DNA of 64,000 nucleotides from Cyanoderma ruficeps (GCA_008694505.1 VZDJ01000219.1:15116220-15180219), one strand, 5' to 3'; numbered from the stretch's first letter, positions 1-11,850 are shown. Notes: generated from the sequence alone by a model not told the origin. Numbers and translations are program-made.

Positions 1-400
1 AGCTTGTTGCCATTTGCTGTGTTTACAGATAGAGAAACCATGAAAAGGGGAACGGCAATTTCCCCCTGCATAACACTCACCCAAGAGAAAAAGGTCGAGA
101 AAAGGCCGAGAAGGAAAGTACTAAAGCACTGAGTATCCCAAACACAACCTGATGTTCCCTACAATGACGCTTGGCCGAGCACTGCGCTCAAGGGAAGAGA
201 CAGAAAGAGCTTCTAAAAGGCACCGAGGAAAGGCAGGAACAGCTTCAGCGGCTTGGGCTGTCCTGGAGAGGAGGGCTCCTGAGGGAGCAGCAGGAGCAGG
301 CTGCTGGCAGTGCCATCAGTGTCCCCTGGTCACCCCCAGCACACGGGGACACGGGCGGGAGCCGCTCCCCGGGCTGGACCAGGAGCCCTGGGATCAGCAC
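1..400. other. Unique non-coding sequence at window edge
   Basis: This is mixed-composition sequence, slightly AT-rich for the first 150 bases and then GC-rich. I see no gene, no CR1 and no tandem repeat before the array at 401. The window starts in the middle of unique DNA, so any feature crossing the left edge cannot be judged. Confidence 0.5.
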
Positions 401-460
401 CGAGGGCTCGGCACTTCCCGAGGGCTCGGCACCTCCCGAGGGCTCGGCACCTCCCGAGGG
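401..460. repeat. 18-bp minisatellite, 3.3 copies
   Basis: An 18-bp unit, cgagggctcggcacctcc, is repeated three full times (401, 419, 437) plus six bases. The first copy differs by one base. The unit is a multiple of three, so open frames cross it on both strands and encode a 6-residue repeat. I read this as a consequence of the repeat, not as coding. Confidence 0.95.
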
Positions 461-3400
461 AGGGCTCAGCTGCTCTTCCTCACTCACTGCAGCTCCCACC
501 CAGCTCCTGCCACCTCTGACTGCACACACATCCTCCCGAGCAGGAGCTGTGTCCCATTGAACTGGCCCAGTTGTGCCTTCCAGCCTCACACACCCGACTG
601 AATTCTCCTTTCCATGAACGGTTCTTGTGGAATCCTTCTCTTGCCTGGCTTCACCAGGGGATGCTGAAGATCATCCTCAGGCTCCTGGTGCTCCTGTTTG
701 GCTGCTCTGGATGTGCCAGGATCACCTGGCACACCTCCTGGGTGTGCTCACAGCGCCCCGGTGCAGTCCCTCTGCTGACCTTTGCTGCTGGTCCAGCTCT
801 GCCCCGGGGCTGCTCAGGCATTGGACACGGACTGGGGGGCAAACAGACAGAGCTCCCTGCCTCAGGCCGTTTGAAGGGTCTCTCCTGCCTTAGGCAGTTC
901 CTCCTGGATGAAGGATTAGTGGGTGACGGTCATGACCCACAGCTGGGCAGGGCGGGAGCTCCCAGCACGCTGCAGTGGAGGATGTGCCCACCACAGACCC
1001 CCACAGCCCCTGGCTGCTGCTGGCAGGGCAAGTCTCACAGCAGAGGGCTCAGAACCGGCCTGATTTGGGGACAGTCTCAGCATTCCCGTCCAAACCAGCT
1101 CCTGGTACAAAGAAAACAGTTTCCCAGGCTCCGGAGTGAGGAACTGTAGGAACCAACCTCCCACCCCTGGGCAATGTCTGCAAACAACAAACAAAGGCCA
1201 CGACAAGGCTGCAGTGGAGGAGCTGAGGATGCAGAGCACCCCCAGAGTTTCCTGCCTGCCTCTGCCCTCTGCAGCTGCAGGGACATGAGCAAGGTGCAAC
1301 ACAGATGGGCCTGGGCAGGAAAACAGCCGGAGTGTTTCATGCACCACAGGAGGATGGTCGGCCCAGGGTCAGCTGTGCCCCTGGTAGACAACAAAGCTGC
1401 CGCAGCCAAATTGCCCTTGTGTAATTGCCTGTGTGATCAGAAAGAAAAAGTAGCTCAAGTAAACCTCAAATTCCACGAGCTGTTGTCAGCATCTCACCAT
1501 CAGCACATTGCAGGTTGCAAAAATCAGGTCCTGGGTATCCCCTTTTCCACTATACCTTAATTATTTATTATTTCTCCTGGTGTTGGTCATCTGGAAAAAA
1601 CCCACAAAGGCAAAATCAGCACTGCAAATTCTCTTCCAGCATCCCGAAGCGAGCCCTGGGCTTTGCTTTTGGCCGCAGTCCCTCTCTCCCCAGGACACTC
1701 AGGTTTTTGATGCCTCCCATAGTGAGTGTCCACAAGAAGTGAGTGAAGCTCAGCAGGAAAGAAGCCCCTGTGCAGTGAGGTACAGCTGCAAAAGGCCCTT
1801 AGTTCATTTAGCTGATTATAGAGTTGTTTCTATCCCTTTGCAGTAAAGCTAAACCCCAGGCAGGCTGGAGTGGCTCACCACTAAGATTTCTCATAAATCA
1901 TATTCAGGAGTCCAGACTGCAGAAGCTGCAGTGGATGAACTGAGCTCTAGAGCAGAATTGCTTTAAAGCCTCACAGAATGAAAGGAGAGCAAGACGATTT
2001 CCCAAAAATCTGAAAAAAGCACTGCAGGCCCCCTGGAGGGAGCAGGAATGTGGGTCAGAGCCTGCTGCTGGTGCTGGGGCAGCTCAGGCCCTGCTGGGTG
2101 CTGATCCCCATCCTCTGCTCAGCTGGATTGTCAGCACCAGACCTGGGCTGGCTGATGGCTGGGCCAAGGAACAAGATCTTTCCTTTCCCTCTCTGTGTCT
2201 GGCAGTGTGAGCCCGGGAACATCCTCATTGCTCGGAAGCAGCAGTTTGGAGTTTGGCTCTTAGGTCCTCCCATCCCTCCACGGAGCACTGAGAGCCCTTG
2301 GAGAGGTGCTGGCAGGAGTTTCCCCTTCTCCCAGGTGAGCCCACGAGGTGAGGAGCACCAGGACCTTCAGGCATTCCGCAGGTGGCCCTCAGTGGCTGCT
2401 GGTTCACCCGAGAAACACAGGCCAAAGGCTGGTGTAGGGAAAACGCTGCTCTCTGGGGAACCAGATCCTGGGAGGGACAAGGTGGGGCTGGTGCCATCCC
2501 CGGGGAGCTGCTGCCCTGCGTGAGCCCAGCCAAGCACAGGCATCACTGCGGGGCTGCCCTTTGGGGTGGCTCTCGGGAGCCTTTCCTCAGCCATCCGAGG
2601 GCAGAGGGCACACCCTCATCCCCGTGGTCTCCAGCAGGATCCACGCTGGCTGTGCCCTGCAACCACAGGGATTTGTGTGAAAATTCTCCCTCCTGTGTGC
2701 ACTGCTCAGCCTCTGTCCCCTTGTCACAGAGCAGGGCACAGCTCAGCTCTGATCATACCTGTCATCCAGACAGGAAAGAGGGGGCTGGAATGTGGCTGGT
2801 GGCACCTGGCCAGCATGGCCCACTCTGCAGAGACAGAAACCTTCCAAAATAACCGTTCTGAGGTGGCACAGCCCCCCGGGACTGAACCACCCCCTTGGAG
2901 CCCACGGCGGCCAGGCAGCCGTCCTGACTCAGCCCTGGGTTTGGCAGTGCCTTTGGTGCCTGGAGCCCTCTGAGGAGCTCAGGGCTTTGCAGAGCCAGGG
3001 AAATGTTGTGCAGCAGCTCCTGGCAGCATGGGGAGAGGAGGTGGATTTTATACACAGCCTTGGAGAGGAGGAGAAAAGGGGGAGGCTGGAGTCAGCTGAA
3101 ATGTGAACATGACAGTTCTCCTTCTGTTCCTGCTGGAGCACGCCTGAGCCCCCACTGCCAGAGGATAATGTCACACTGCAATTGCTTTGTTACTATGACC
3201 ATAATGAGACAATGGGAGAGACAGGGCAGAGCAGGCCTGGGGTGTTGGGGCACCCCTGGGAACCAGGGGGGGCTGGGGAGGGGGTGCTGAGCCCAGGACA
3301 GGCCCACGGTGTCCCCAGCAGAGGCCAGGGCTGCTGGGCAGCTGCCCCTGCACGCCCCAGAGGATCCATCCAGCAGGAGCTGGGATGTTGGGGTCCCTCT

Positions 3401-4550
3401 GCCCTGGGGCTGCCCAGCAGCAGCAAACGCAGAGCTCTGGTCTCTGGCAGGACCCCCAGGGTGTGCCCCAGGCCAGGACAGGCTCACACACAGGGTACTT
3501 TCCCCTCAGCTGCTGGGCTGGGTGTCACAGCAGCGTTTCCTTGTCCCAGGGATGGTCGTTTTCTCTCTCCAGTGCCCTGATAAAACGTTTCCTGGTTGGC
3601 AAGCTGTGTGAGCAGTGCCAAGGAAATGGCAAGGCGTTCCAGATAATTATGCTTTAGTAGAGCTTAATCAAAGAAGCCGTGGACTCTGCGAGCACCAGAG
3701 GCATCCTGCAGATGTATTGATTTCCTCCCTGAAAGCCATGGCTGTGTGCTGGAGCATGTAGAGAAACAAAAAGGCAGGATTGTGAATCCTGGCTGGAAGA
3801 CAGTTGGGATAAGCTTGATAAATCAATGTACAAATGGGCTGGTTTATTTTTCAGGAAAAAAAGGTAAAGAATAGCTCTTACTCTCCCACCACCTGGGCTT
3901 CTTTCCTTCAGAGTAAACACACGTTTTTGTTTGAAGAATATTTCTCAGGTTGGTAACTAGAGATGCTCTCTGTGATCAGGGAGGCTGAAATACTTTATCC
4001 TCTGAAGCTGAAGTGCTTCAGCAATCCCTGAATATTCCTCACACCAGAGCTGGGAGTGACCAGCTCTGCCAGTGGCTATCAGGGCATGTCTGCGTTTCTC
4101 ATTTGGCTCAAGCTGGAATTCAGGGTACGACTGCCCAGACCCTGCACCACGTCCCCTTGTCTGTCCAACTGCATTTGCTGCAGGCTGCAGAGAATTCCCT
4201 GCATTTACAGTGCACGGGTGCCGAGTTCATGGAGCTGCACCAGCCCCAGGACAGGGTATCCATGGGGGCAGCCCTGGGGTGGAGGATTAGTCAAAGTGCT
4301 GCATCCAAAGCAGGAGCTTGCAGCTCCTCTGGCTCAAAATGGGACTGGAGCTGCCACTGGACCCCAGAGCCAGGAGCTGCTGAACCACAGTCCCCCAAAA
4401 CTGCTCCTGCATTCCAACACCAGGATTCCCAAATCTCCAGTGGGATGAAAAATCTGTTTCTCTCCTCATCTATGATTAAGGAGCAACCAGCTCCCCTTGC
4501 TCAGGAGACTGGCCAGAATGCTCTGAAGCTAGCCATTTTCAGAGTATTCG
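461..4550. other. GC-rich unique non-coding sequence
   Basis: About 4 kb contains no recognisable gene, CR1 copy or long tandem array. Short overlapping open frames on both strands translate to Pro/Ser/Gly/Cys-rich sequence with no domain I recognise. AT-richer patches occur near 1,550-1,620, 1,840-2,010 and 3,640-3,960. The last resembles ordinary AT-rich intergenic DNA and carries no clear motif. Confidence 0.5.
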
Positions 4551-4570
4551 TTTTTATTTTTATTTTTATT
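4551..4570. repeat. Short (TTTTTA)n simple repeat
   Basis: Three T5-A units run together just upstream of gcacttc. This is a simple A/T repeat. It might be the eroded tail of an old retroelement, but no element body is recognisable next to it. Confidence 0.8.
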
Positions 4571-5284
4571 GCACTTCAAAATCCCAGCTTCCAAAGGGGA
4601 GTGCTGCTCACGCGTGCTGCTAGCTGGAGCTTACACTATTATGGATATTTTAAGAAAAGAAATAGGAAAAGTACAGATAACTCCCAATTAAATAGTTTTG
4701 TTGGTGTATTGATCTGTCCCGCAGCAGACCGGGGGCCACCTGCAGACACCTGGCCAGGGGCTGAGGGACTGGAGCCCAGGGAGCAGAGCTCTGGGGACTG
4801 TGGGCACAGACCAGCCCCTGCTCTGGGGAGCTCAGAGCAGCAGCAGCAGCAGCAGCAGAGACACTGCAGGTCCTTTATTCCTGCCTCAAAGGCTGATCCA
4901 TTATACTGGAAACACTTGTGAGATTGCAGCTCTTTCCACTACATTTTCAACTGGAATTTTTTTTCCAGCTGCTGAATTAAAGTCTTGGTCAAACTGAGGA
5001 GACTGAGCACTGTGCCCAGCTGGCACCAGGGACAGGAGCACCAGGGACAGGACACGGGCTCAGGCACCCTCTGCACCAAGACATAAACCCCTGCCAGCCT
5101 GTCCCTCGTCGCCTTTCCAAAGGCTGCAAAGCCTTTGGTTTGGTTTAGCACCGAAGGAAAACAATTCACTCCCAGTCTCCAGCAGGCAGCCAAGCAGTTT
5201 CCCAGCTCTCCGAACCTAATCTGAACAGACAAACACACACCCAGGTGTCCCCAACCTTCATTGTCAAAGAAACCTTTCCTGTGC
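4571..5284. other. Unique sequence between simple repeats
   Basis: Apart from the AGC tract at 4836, this holds a two-copy direct repeat around 5023-5055 (core caccagggacagga) and otherwise unique sequence. I see no gene, CR1 or CpG cluster. Confidence 0.5.
4836..4858. repeat. (AGC)n trinucleotide microsatellite
   Basis: There are 7.7 uninterrupted AGC units. On the plus strand a 302-codon frame (4013-4921) reads them as polyglutamine. That frame has no recognisable domain or splice context, so I treat the tract as a non-coding microsatellite. Confidence 0.95.
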
Positions 5285-5431
5285 NGGGCTGCGGTGTCCC
5301 AGGGCTATGGTGTCCCCAGGGCTGCGGTGTTGGTGTCCCCAGGGCTGCGGTGTCCCAGGGCTATGGTGTCCCCAGGGCTATAGCATTCCCAGGTCTGCGG
5401 TGTCCCCGGGCTGCGGTGCTGGTGTCCCCAG
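5285..5431. repeat. 16/17/23-bp composite minisatellite
   Basis: Eight units start with gggctgcgg, gggctatgg or a variant and end with tcccca. Unit lengths are 16, 17 and 23 bp. The 23-bp form carries an extra gttggt or gctggt block. The first three units form a 56-bp higher-order block, and the next five repeat its beginning and end. A single unresolved base lies at 5285, the left edge of the array. Confidence 0.92.
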
Positions 5432-5939
5432 CCCCGCCGTGCTGCCCAGGCCCCGGCAGGAAGGGCTGGCTGCCCGCAGCAGCCTCCACATCCCCTCCCC
5501 AAGGGGCAGGACGGAGCACGAGCCGTGTTTCATTCGAAGGAACAATTGATATTTAGGTATGTGGCACATCCATTAAGTGACTTGAAAGGTCACCCTTTGA
5601 AATGTCTGCGAACAACAGCCGAGGAAAGTCCCCACCTGGAATACCAATGGGGAGGAATTCCATCACCGGGAGTGTTCCATTTAAAAAGAACAAACAGAAA
5701 GCTTTGTGCTTCTCTTATCTCTAATCCTTACCTCTCTCTCCAGAGGTTTGCTCCAATTAGTTATTTCACGTTAATCACAGTTAGCGCTGCTCATCTCCCC
5801 CCGTGTCCGTGCAGGGGACGGGCAGGACCGGCAGTGCCAGCGCTGCCCCGGGCACGGGCACAGCCTGCCTGCCGGGGACAGCCAGGGCTGCTTTTTATTT
5901 TCCAAACCTCCTGCGCACGGGGACATCTATTCCTGTAAT
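5432..5939. other. Unique sequence, AT-richer core
   Basis: A GC-rich edge next to the minisatellite gives way to a more AT-rich stretch around 5,530-5,790, then to a GC-rich patch at 5,800-5,900. No gene or repeat family is recognisable. Confidence 0.45.
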
Positions 5940-6260
5940 TGCAGGTGTAAATCTGCCCAGAGGCTGAGCTGTTTGGCCAAAATAGCTGGAGTCAGTGCAA
6001 ATCTCCGGCATTTTTCAGCTGGGGATTGTTTGATGCTATAGCTCACGGGGATGGTTTTCTTATTTTAACATTTGATGGCTTATCACATGCCAAAGCCATG
6101 TGAGCTGTAGATCATCATTTGGCGTGTCGAGTGGGGAGGGACTGATGAACTTTGTAAAATTAAGAACAGCAGAGTAAAGGTGAGCAGGGGAAAAAAATGA
6201 GCCCTTCATGTAATACAAGAATAAGGGACATAGCAATGGATTACTCCAGCAGCTCTAAAA
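5940..6260. other. AT-rich island, candidate conserved element
   Basis: About 320 bases are AT-richer than either flank and free of tandem repeats and CR1. Such islands in GC-rich bird DNA are often conserved non-coding elements or enhancers. That is inference only, because conservation cannot be seen in one sequence. No individual motif identifies a target gene. Confidence 0.25.
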
Positions 6261-8527
6261 CAAAAATAAATGTACTTTGTTTTGGAGCTCATTGCCACAG
6301 AATGCTTTGAAAAAACACCCTGTGTGAGTGTGTGCAGAAAAGGAGCAGGAAAACAACTGGCCAAAAGGGTGCTAATGGATGCAGTGTGTCCATGTGAGGT
6401 GTGGAAGTTGAGTAAGAACCACTTTATCCTCATCCTCTCCCTCTGGTGTGCCCTAATGCCCATTTTCCATCAGCCTGAGCTCACACACCCCTCTGGTGTC
6501 CAGCCAAGAGCCCAGTGGCTCTGCAGCGTCCCAGGGCACAGCCTGGCTGCTGGATCAGAGCTCCTGGAGCAGCTTTTCCTTCCTCCCCGAGTGCAGAGTG
6601 ACCTGTGCTGCCTGAGGAGGAGCAGCAGAAATGAGATCCCAGCAAAGCCCCCCGCCCTGGGCAGGGGCACTGGGCACACACAGCTCACAGGGCAGGATTT
6701 GGGGTGGGTCCTGCTCTCACAGTGCCTGTGGAAACCTCACCCAGCAAACAGGGGCTTTGGTCGGGATCTGCTCAGGCCTGAAGATTTCCTTAACATTTCT
6801 TAGTGATAAAAACTCCTTTTGGTTTTAACCCCTCAGCATTGATATGATTTTATTTTATCTCGTTTCAGTCGGACCTCAAGTCCTTTGGCAAACAGAAAAG
6901 GCTCCAAACCAGAGATTTTGAGAGCCAGAGCACGTTTTTTGTGTCTGAGAATTGATAGAGCAGCAGTGAATGTCAGAGGCAATAAAAATTGTCCAAAGCA
7001 GAGTCTTTATCTCAGACCCTTGGCCCTCCTGGCAGCAGTGCAGGTCGGGGCAGTTTCTGTGCAGGAATCCCAGTGGGGCAGGATTTCTGTGCAGGAATCC
7101 CAATCCCACCTCCTGCCTGCCCAGCTCCCTCCTCCTGTCACTGCCCTGACACAGGGACACGCCAGCACAGGGGGACAGAAGGAAATGAGGGTCAGTGATT
7201 ACCGGTTCCTGGGACAGTTCCTGCTCCTCCCAGCCCCATTTCCCACCAGCTGCTCCCAGAGTTCCGACACCATTGCCCAAATGGGCACCAAAGGATGTCA
7301 AACCCAGCAGCTCCTTCGTGTTTGTGCCTCAGAACAGAGTGAATGTGCCAGCACCTTCAGCAGCCGGTGGCACCTCAGCACTCTGTGGGATCTTCCTCAT
7401 GGCCTGGGAAATGAGATGGCACAAGGGCAGCCCCGGGTGGCCTCGAGTCCCCACCTCCCTCATCGCCCTCCTGCCTGCTCACACCCAGCCCCAGCCGAGC
7501 TCAGCCTCGGAGTGATGATTTTCTCTCCACGTTCTGACCCCGGGGTGAGCACCACTAATCAAAGAGCTGCTGTGAGAGACAGAAATGTGCTTGGGATTAA
7601 AATGTACGGAATCTGCAAGTTTCCCACCAATAAGTGTCTGCAGCACGCTCATCAGGTCAATGCCAAAACCCCCCAGTTCATCAAGTTTAACCTTTCCCGA
7701 GCTATAATTCCCATAATTACCTGTGTTAAACAACTGCAGTGAAGCACTGCAGCCACAACAAGCTGGAAGTAGGACACAGCGAGGCAGGACTGAGTGCTGA
7801 GCCCTCAGCACAGGAGACCACCTGGATGGTGGGCCAGACACCCGTGGTGCCCACCCTGGGATGGATGCACCACATGCCCACAGTCCCCAGCCCACGCAGC
7901 CTTGGCAACTCAGGCCCTGTNCATCATCCTCATCGTCCTGCAGAGCAGAGCTGGCTGTGCTGCTGCTGCAGTGCAAACTCCATCTCTTGCTTTCTCAGTA
8001 GACTCAAGGATGTCACATTTTTGGCTGAGATATCAGCAAAAGAGTAACCGAGGAACTGAAACCTGGTTTTCCCTGTTTGATCTTTCTTGTTAAAATGCCA
8101 GGAAAAGGTTAAGCCCTTGGCCAGTTTGGGACAACTGAGCCTGGGGTGCCCCAGCAATGCACAGCAGACTGACATGTTTCTGCAAATACCTCACAGGCAG
8201 CAACTGCAGCTTTGCATCGACACCACAACAAGCTCTTCTCCTGGGAAACGTTCCCATATTTATTTTACTCCTCCAAGTAAAAAATGTAAATGTTCTTTTT
8301 TCCTCTACATCTTCTGTCTTTGCTTCTCTGTGTTTTGCAGAGCATTTGTCACCCTGCTGGGCCCCACGGCAGCTCTGATGTGTGTGATCAGCCTGTTCTC
8401 ACAGTCCCAAAGCCCACCAGGAGCAGCCCTCGGGCAGCTGAACTCCCACACGCAGAGTGAGGAAGCTCCTGGTTTGGGAAGTGAGTGTCTGGTGCTGCCA
8501 GACCCCTCCCTGGACACGGGACAGCCA
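6261..8527. other. Unique sequence with one short duplication
   Basis: This is mostly GC-rich unique DNA. A 28-bp segment is duplicated at 7047 and 7075, with ttctgtgcaggaatccca shared by both copies. An isolated unresolved base lies at 7921. A 285-codon plus-strand frame (6885-7742) and a 277-codon frame (8087-8920) have no recognisable domain. The second reads through the CR1 fragment, which argues against coding. Confidence 0.5.
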
Positions 8528-8604
8528 GAGAATCACAGAACCATTTTAGGCTGGAAAAGACCTTTGAGACGGAGGAGTCCAAGCGTGAAACTGGCGCTGC
8601 CAAG
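8528..8604 (-). mobile_element. CR1 LINE 3'-end fragment
   Basis: On the minus strand this reads as the conserved CR1 tail. On the plus strand the tell-tale order is agaatcacagaacc, then ggctggaaaagaccttt, then the cgctgccaag block. Only about 77 bases are recognisable. It belongs to the same tail type as the fragment at 54,671. CR1 elements are normally 5'-truncated, so a 3'-only copy is expected. Confidence 0.85.
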
Positions 8605-9268
8605 CCCATCCCTCCTCATCCTCCTCCCCAGCAGCAACCTCAGCTGTCCAGGCAGGATTGGAGCCCCAGAGCAGGCTGGTGCAGGGAGAAGTTGGCTGTG
8701 TTGGAAACCCGTGAGAAGCACTCACCACCCACCTTTTGTCGTCACCGCTCCCCACCTTCATTCCCAGTGCCTCTTCTCCAGAAAAGAAAGTGCCTTTAAA
8801 ACTCCTTATCAACCCACAAACTGCGCTGAGATGGGAAAGCACATCAGGGCAGCTGCTCCCCCCTGCAGCCATCCTGGGCTTTCCTCCAGCCTGGCTCTGG
8901 CCCAGCCCCTCCCTGGCTGATGGTGACACCATCTGGGTGGCCAGGCCACCGTCCCCCAGCGTGGGCTGCTGCCAGCACTGGTGCCCAGCCCCACCAGCAG
9001 CCCCTGCCCCTCCTGCAGGTCAGAGAGATCTTCCCTCCAGCTGCCTGATCCCACCCGCGGGGCTGCTGGGGGCTGTCCTGCTGCCAAGGAACACCAGGAT
9101 TTCTGCAGGGATTCATTCCCACGGATTTCCTGTGGGCTCTGAACTGACACAGGTAAAGCTGCAGGTCCCCAAAGCCTGGCTGTGACAAACCCAGCAGCCT
9201 CTCAGACACCCCTCCCTGTGCAGGAGATGGATGGAGAACTGCTCCTGCAATGGGCTGGGAACGAGGGG
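8605..9268. other. GC-rich unique non-coding sequence
   Basis: No gene or repeat family is visible. Open frames on both strands are Pro/Ser/Gly-rich and shadow each other. Confidence 0.45.
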
Positions 9269-9375
9269 AACATCACAAAGAGAACACCACGAGGAGAACT
9301 CCATGAGGGGAACTCCATGAGGGGAACTCCATGAGGAGAGCACCATGAGGGGAACACCACGAGGAGAACACCACC
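9269..9375. repeat. 14-bp minisatellite, about 7.6 copies
   Basis: Units start at 9269, 9283, 9297, 9311, 9325, 9339, 9353 and 9367. The central copies are aactccatgagggg with one variant. The outer copies at 9283 and 9353 are both aacaccacgaggag. The mosaic fits expansion of the central units inside an older array. Confidence 0.95.
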
Positions 9376-9435
9376 TGTGCAGCCCCAGGCCAGGGCATGG
9401 GGAGCTGCAAATGTGACAAAGCTGCTCCACCCACT

Positions 9436-9464
9436 CCCAAACCCAAACCCAAACCCAAACCCAA
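9436..9464. repeat. (CCCAAA)n hexamer microsatellite
   Basis: There are 4.8 perfect CCCAAA units. The motif differs by one base from the C-strand vertebrate telomere hexamer CCCTAA. No true telomere hexamer array is present nearby, so I call it a simple repeat. Confidence 0.93.
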
Positions 9465-10358
9465 GCTCTGCTCCTGGCCCCATCTCTCTGCAGGAAGCAC
9501 GGAGAGGGATCCAGGATCAGGCTCAGCTGGCAGAGACCCCGGCATCTGGGGAAAAACAACCAAACTTCTTAACTGAGGAAAAACATCCCAAACCCTCATG
9601 TTTAGGGGCCACAAGTGCTTTTCCCCTAAGGAGGAGGAACACACCAGCTCAGGAAGGCACCTGCTCACAGGTGAGGACAGCAGAGCCCTGTCAGTGGTGT
9701 CTGGGTGTCCCCTGAGTGCCAGCACAGCCCCAGCAGAGCCCAGTGGAACCCAGGGCTGGCAGCTGCTCTGTCCCACACCCAGCCAGACCAGCCCAGCCTG
9801 GTCCCGGTGTCACCCAGCTCCCCACACCCAGGCTGCTGCTACCAAACCAAAACAGAGTCAATTTGCAAAAAAACGTGCTCATGACCTCACATTGAGTCAT
9901 TGGCTCTACACCGACCATCTTTTTTTGTTGTTGTTTTCCCAAAATCTTCAAAAGCTCCCACTTTCAATCCAGTATGGGCAAGAAAACTTTCTGATATCTC
10001 AAGGACATGTGAGGAATGGGAAAGCTGCAGCCCACAGGTCTGAGGCAGTGCTACTTTTCACTCTCTTGAAGCGTGACAAGAAACAGCTCCTCGTTTCTGG
10101 TTCTGAGAAAAAAATCGATTTTTCTCTTTAGCAGCTTTCTGTGTGGCTGTGCTGAATAACACATGGCACAACTCTGCGTAGTTACCATATAGAAATGATG
10201 AATGAATATGAAATGGAAGGAGCAGCAAAAGTCATTTTCCCGTGGCCTTGAAATGCAATGGGAGCTCAGCTGGGAAGTGAAGGAGGGATCTCAGACACCA
10301 GCACAGCCTCTCCCAGCCTGTGCACAGACCACGTGCAGGGGCCCCGGTGGACAACACT
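9465..10358. other. Unique non-coding sequence
   Basis: GC-rich to about 9,830, then AT-richer with a T-rich patch at 9,920-9,940. No gene, CR1 or tandem array was recognised. Confidence 0.45.
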
Positions 10359-10412
10359 GGGATTGGAGGACCTTAAAGGTCCTTTCCAACCCGAAGGATT
10401 CTGCAGTTCTAG
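10359..10412 (+). mobile_element. CR1 LINE 3'-tail fragment
   Basis: The terminal CR1 motif order is present: an aggaccttaaaggtcc block, then tttccaacccgaaggattct, then a degenerate copy of the terminal octamer repeat. Only about 54 bases remain, so this is a strongly truncated or eroded copy in sense orientation. Confidence 0.8.
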
Positions 10413-11555
10413 ATTCCTTGTTTCTACTATTCTGCTCCTGTAACAAGAGCTAAGAGCAGCACAGAAATTGGGTGCTTTTTCTTTAGAGAATGAGGCTGCT
10501 TTGAAAGTTCAGGCACAAGTTAAACTAGCAGGAAGTTACTTCAGAAGTCTTAGAGCAGTGTGAAGGAGTTGCCAACCAGAGGGAATGATTTATTCATGAT
10601 CTACAAGGAGCTTGTGCAAGGAGGGAGTTGCTCCTCTCCTTCCCCCCAGGCTGCACAATCTGCCTTGACACTTGACCAGTGGAAGGCCCATTAAGAAGTG
10701 CTTCATTATTGATACTGTAAATTGATTTAAGATTAAATTAATTATACATGTCCAGGCAGACCCCACGGCTGCCTTCCCCAAAGCCCTGTCCTGCACAGCC
10801 TGGCTGAGCAGACACAGAAATGAACAACTGTTACCCTCTGTAAATATTGTCACGTCATGCTTTGGTACCCAGAGCTATTTTTAATATACAGAAGTAATTG
10901 CACCCAAACCCTCACTCGGTGCCTGGGAGTATTTTGGACCATTACACACGAAGCCTCATGGAACAACTGCCATTATTTTGCTTTTGTGTTCAAGAAATTT
11001 TTCCAAGAGGTTGGGGGTTGTTTTCGTGGCCTTTTTTTTCTACTCTGAAGGCATTATTTGCCCCCAACTGAGATTAATAACAGCAGTTTATCACACCACA
11101 TGCACTCATCAGCCTAGGGGAATACTCCCTGATTTGTTGGTTTTTCTCTTTCCTCCCATAAAATGCTTCATCAGTTCTGACAATGTAAAAAGTAGATGGG
11201 GAGTGAAAATTGCTGTTACCACATGATCACACTTCCCATTCTCCAGGATGAAGTCTGAGTATTGATTCCAGTTATTTTTGTGACAAGATTTGCTTGAACT
11301 CCTGCTCAAGTCAAAGGAAGGATCCCAGCGGACTCAGCCAGTGCAGGACTTAGGGAACAACTTCCAGCAAACCTACAAAACTAATTAATTTTTTAAGGAC
11401 AGGACTTTTTTTTCAACAGCAAATTGGCTTGTCAAGTGGATGCCCTTTTTCCACAGAAAGGGTTTCTGCAGGGCAACACTTCCTTCCCTGCTGGAGGATG
11501 GCAGCCTGAGAAGAGGGATGTGGCAGAAACGGATCTGTGGCCACTCCTGGACAGC
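10413..11555. other. Unique sequence, AT-rich in the middle
   Basis: The stretch 10,690-11,420 is AT-rich with several TAAT/ATTA cores, for example around 10,720-10,750. No gene or interspersed repeat is recognisable. It could include a conserved element, but nothing in the sequence proves it. Confidence 0.4.
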
Positions 11556-11680
11556 CCATCCCAGCCCTGTCCCCTGCACAGCCCAGCCCCTCTGGCCGTG
11601 TCCCCTGGACAGCCCATCCCAGCCCTGTCCCCTGTCCCAGCCCTGTCCCAGCCATGTCCCCATCCCAGCCCTGGGGCCCA
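11556..11680. repeat. Degenerate C-rich repeat
   Basis: The phrase cagcccatcccagccctg recurs, followed by several shorter cccagccctgtc copies. The spacing is irregular and the repeat is less orderly than its neighbour at 11,701. Confidence 0.7.
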
Positions 11681-11700
11681 GGGAGAAGCGCTGCCCGCCA

Positions 11701-11850
11701 GGCTGTGGTCAGTGCTGGGCTGTGGTCAGTGTGGTCACTACCAGGCTGTGGTCAGTACCAGGCTGTGGTCAGTGCTGGGCTGTGGTCAGTGCGGTCAGTG
11801 CCGGGCTGTGGTCAGTGCCGGGCTGTGGTCAGTGTGGTCAGTGCGGGGCC
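11701..11850. repeat. 17/26-bp minisatellite
   Basis: A 17-bp unit, ggctgtggtcagtgctg or close variants, alternates with 26-bp units that contain an extra nine bases (a second tggtcagtg). The order is 17, 26, 17, 17, 26, 17, 26. The pattern suggests internal slippage of a 9-bp sub-motif within an expanding 17-bp array. It borders the CpG-rich stretch on its right. Confidence 0.93.

Noticed and set aside
3317..3335. CTCF-like ccagcagaggccag
   Set aside because: It misses key bases of the core consensus (ggc where ggggc-type sequence is expected). Similar near-matches elsewhere are equally weak.
4013..4921. 302-codon frame with a polyglutamine run
   Set aside because: Beyond the AGC microsatellite it has no recognisable domain, and other frames overlap it. 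Composition does not look like a conserved protein.
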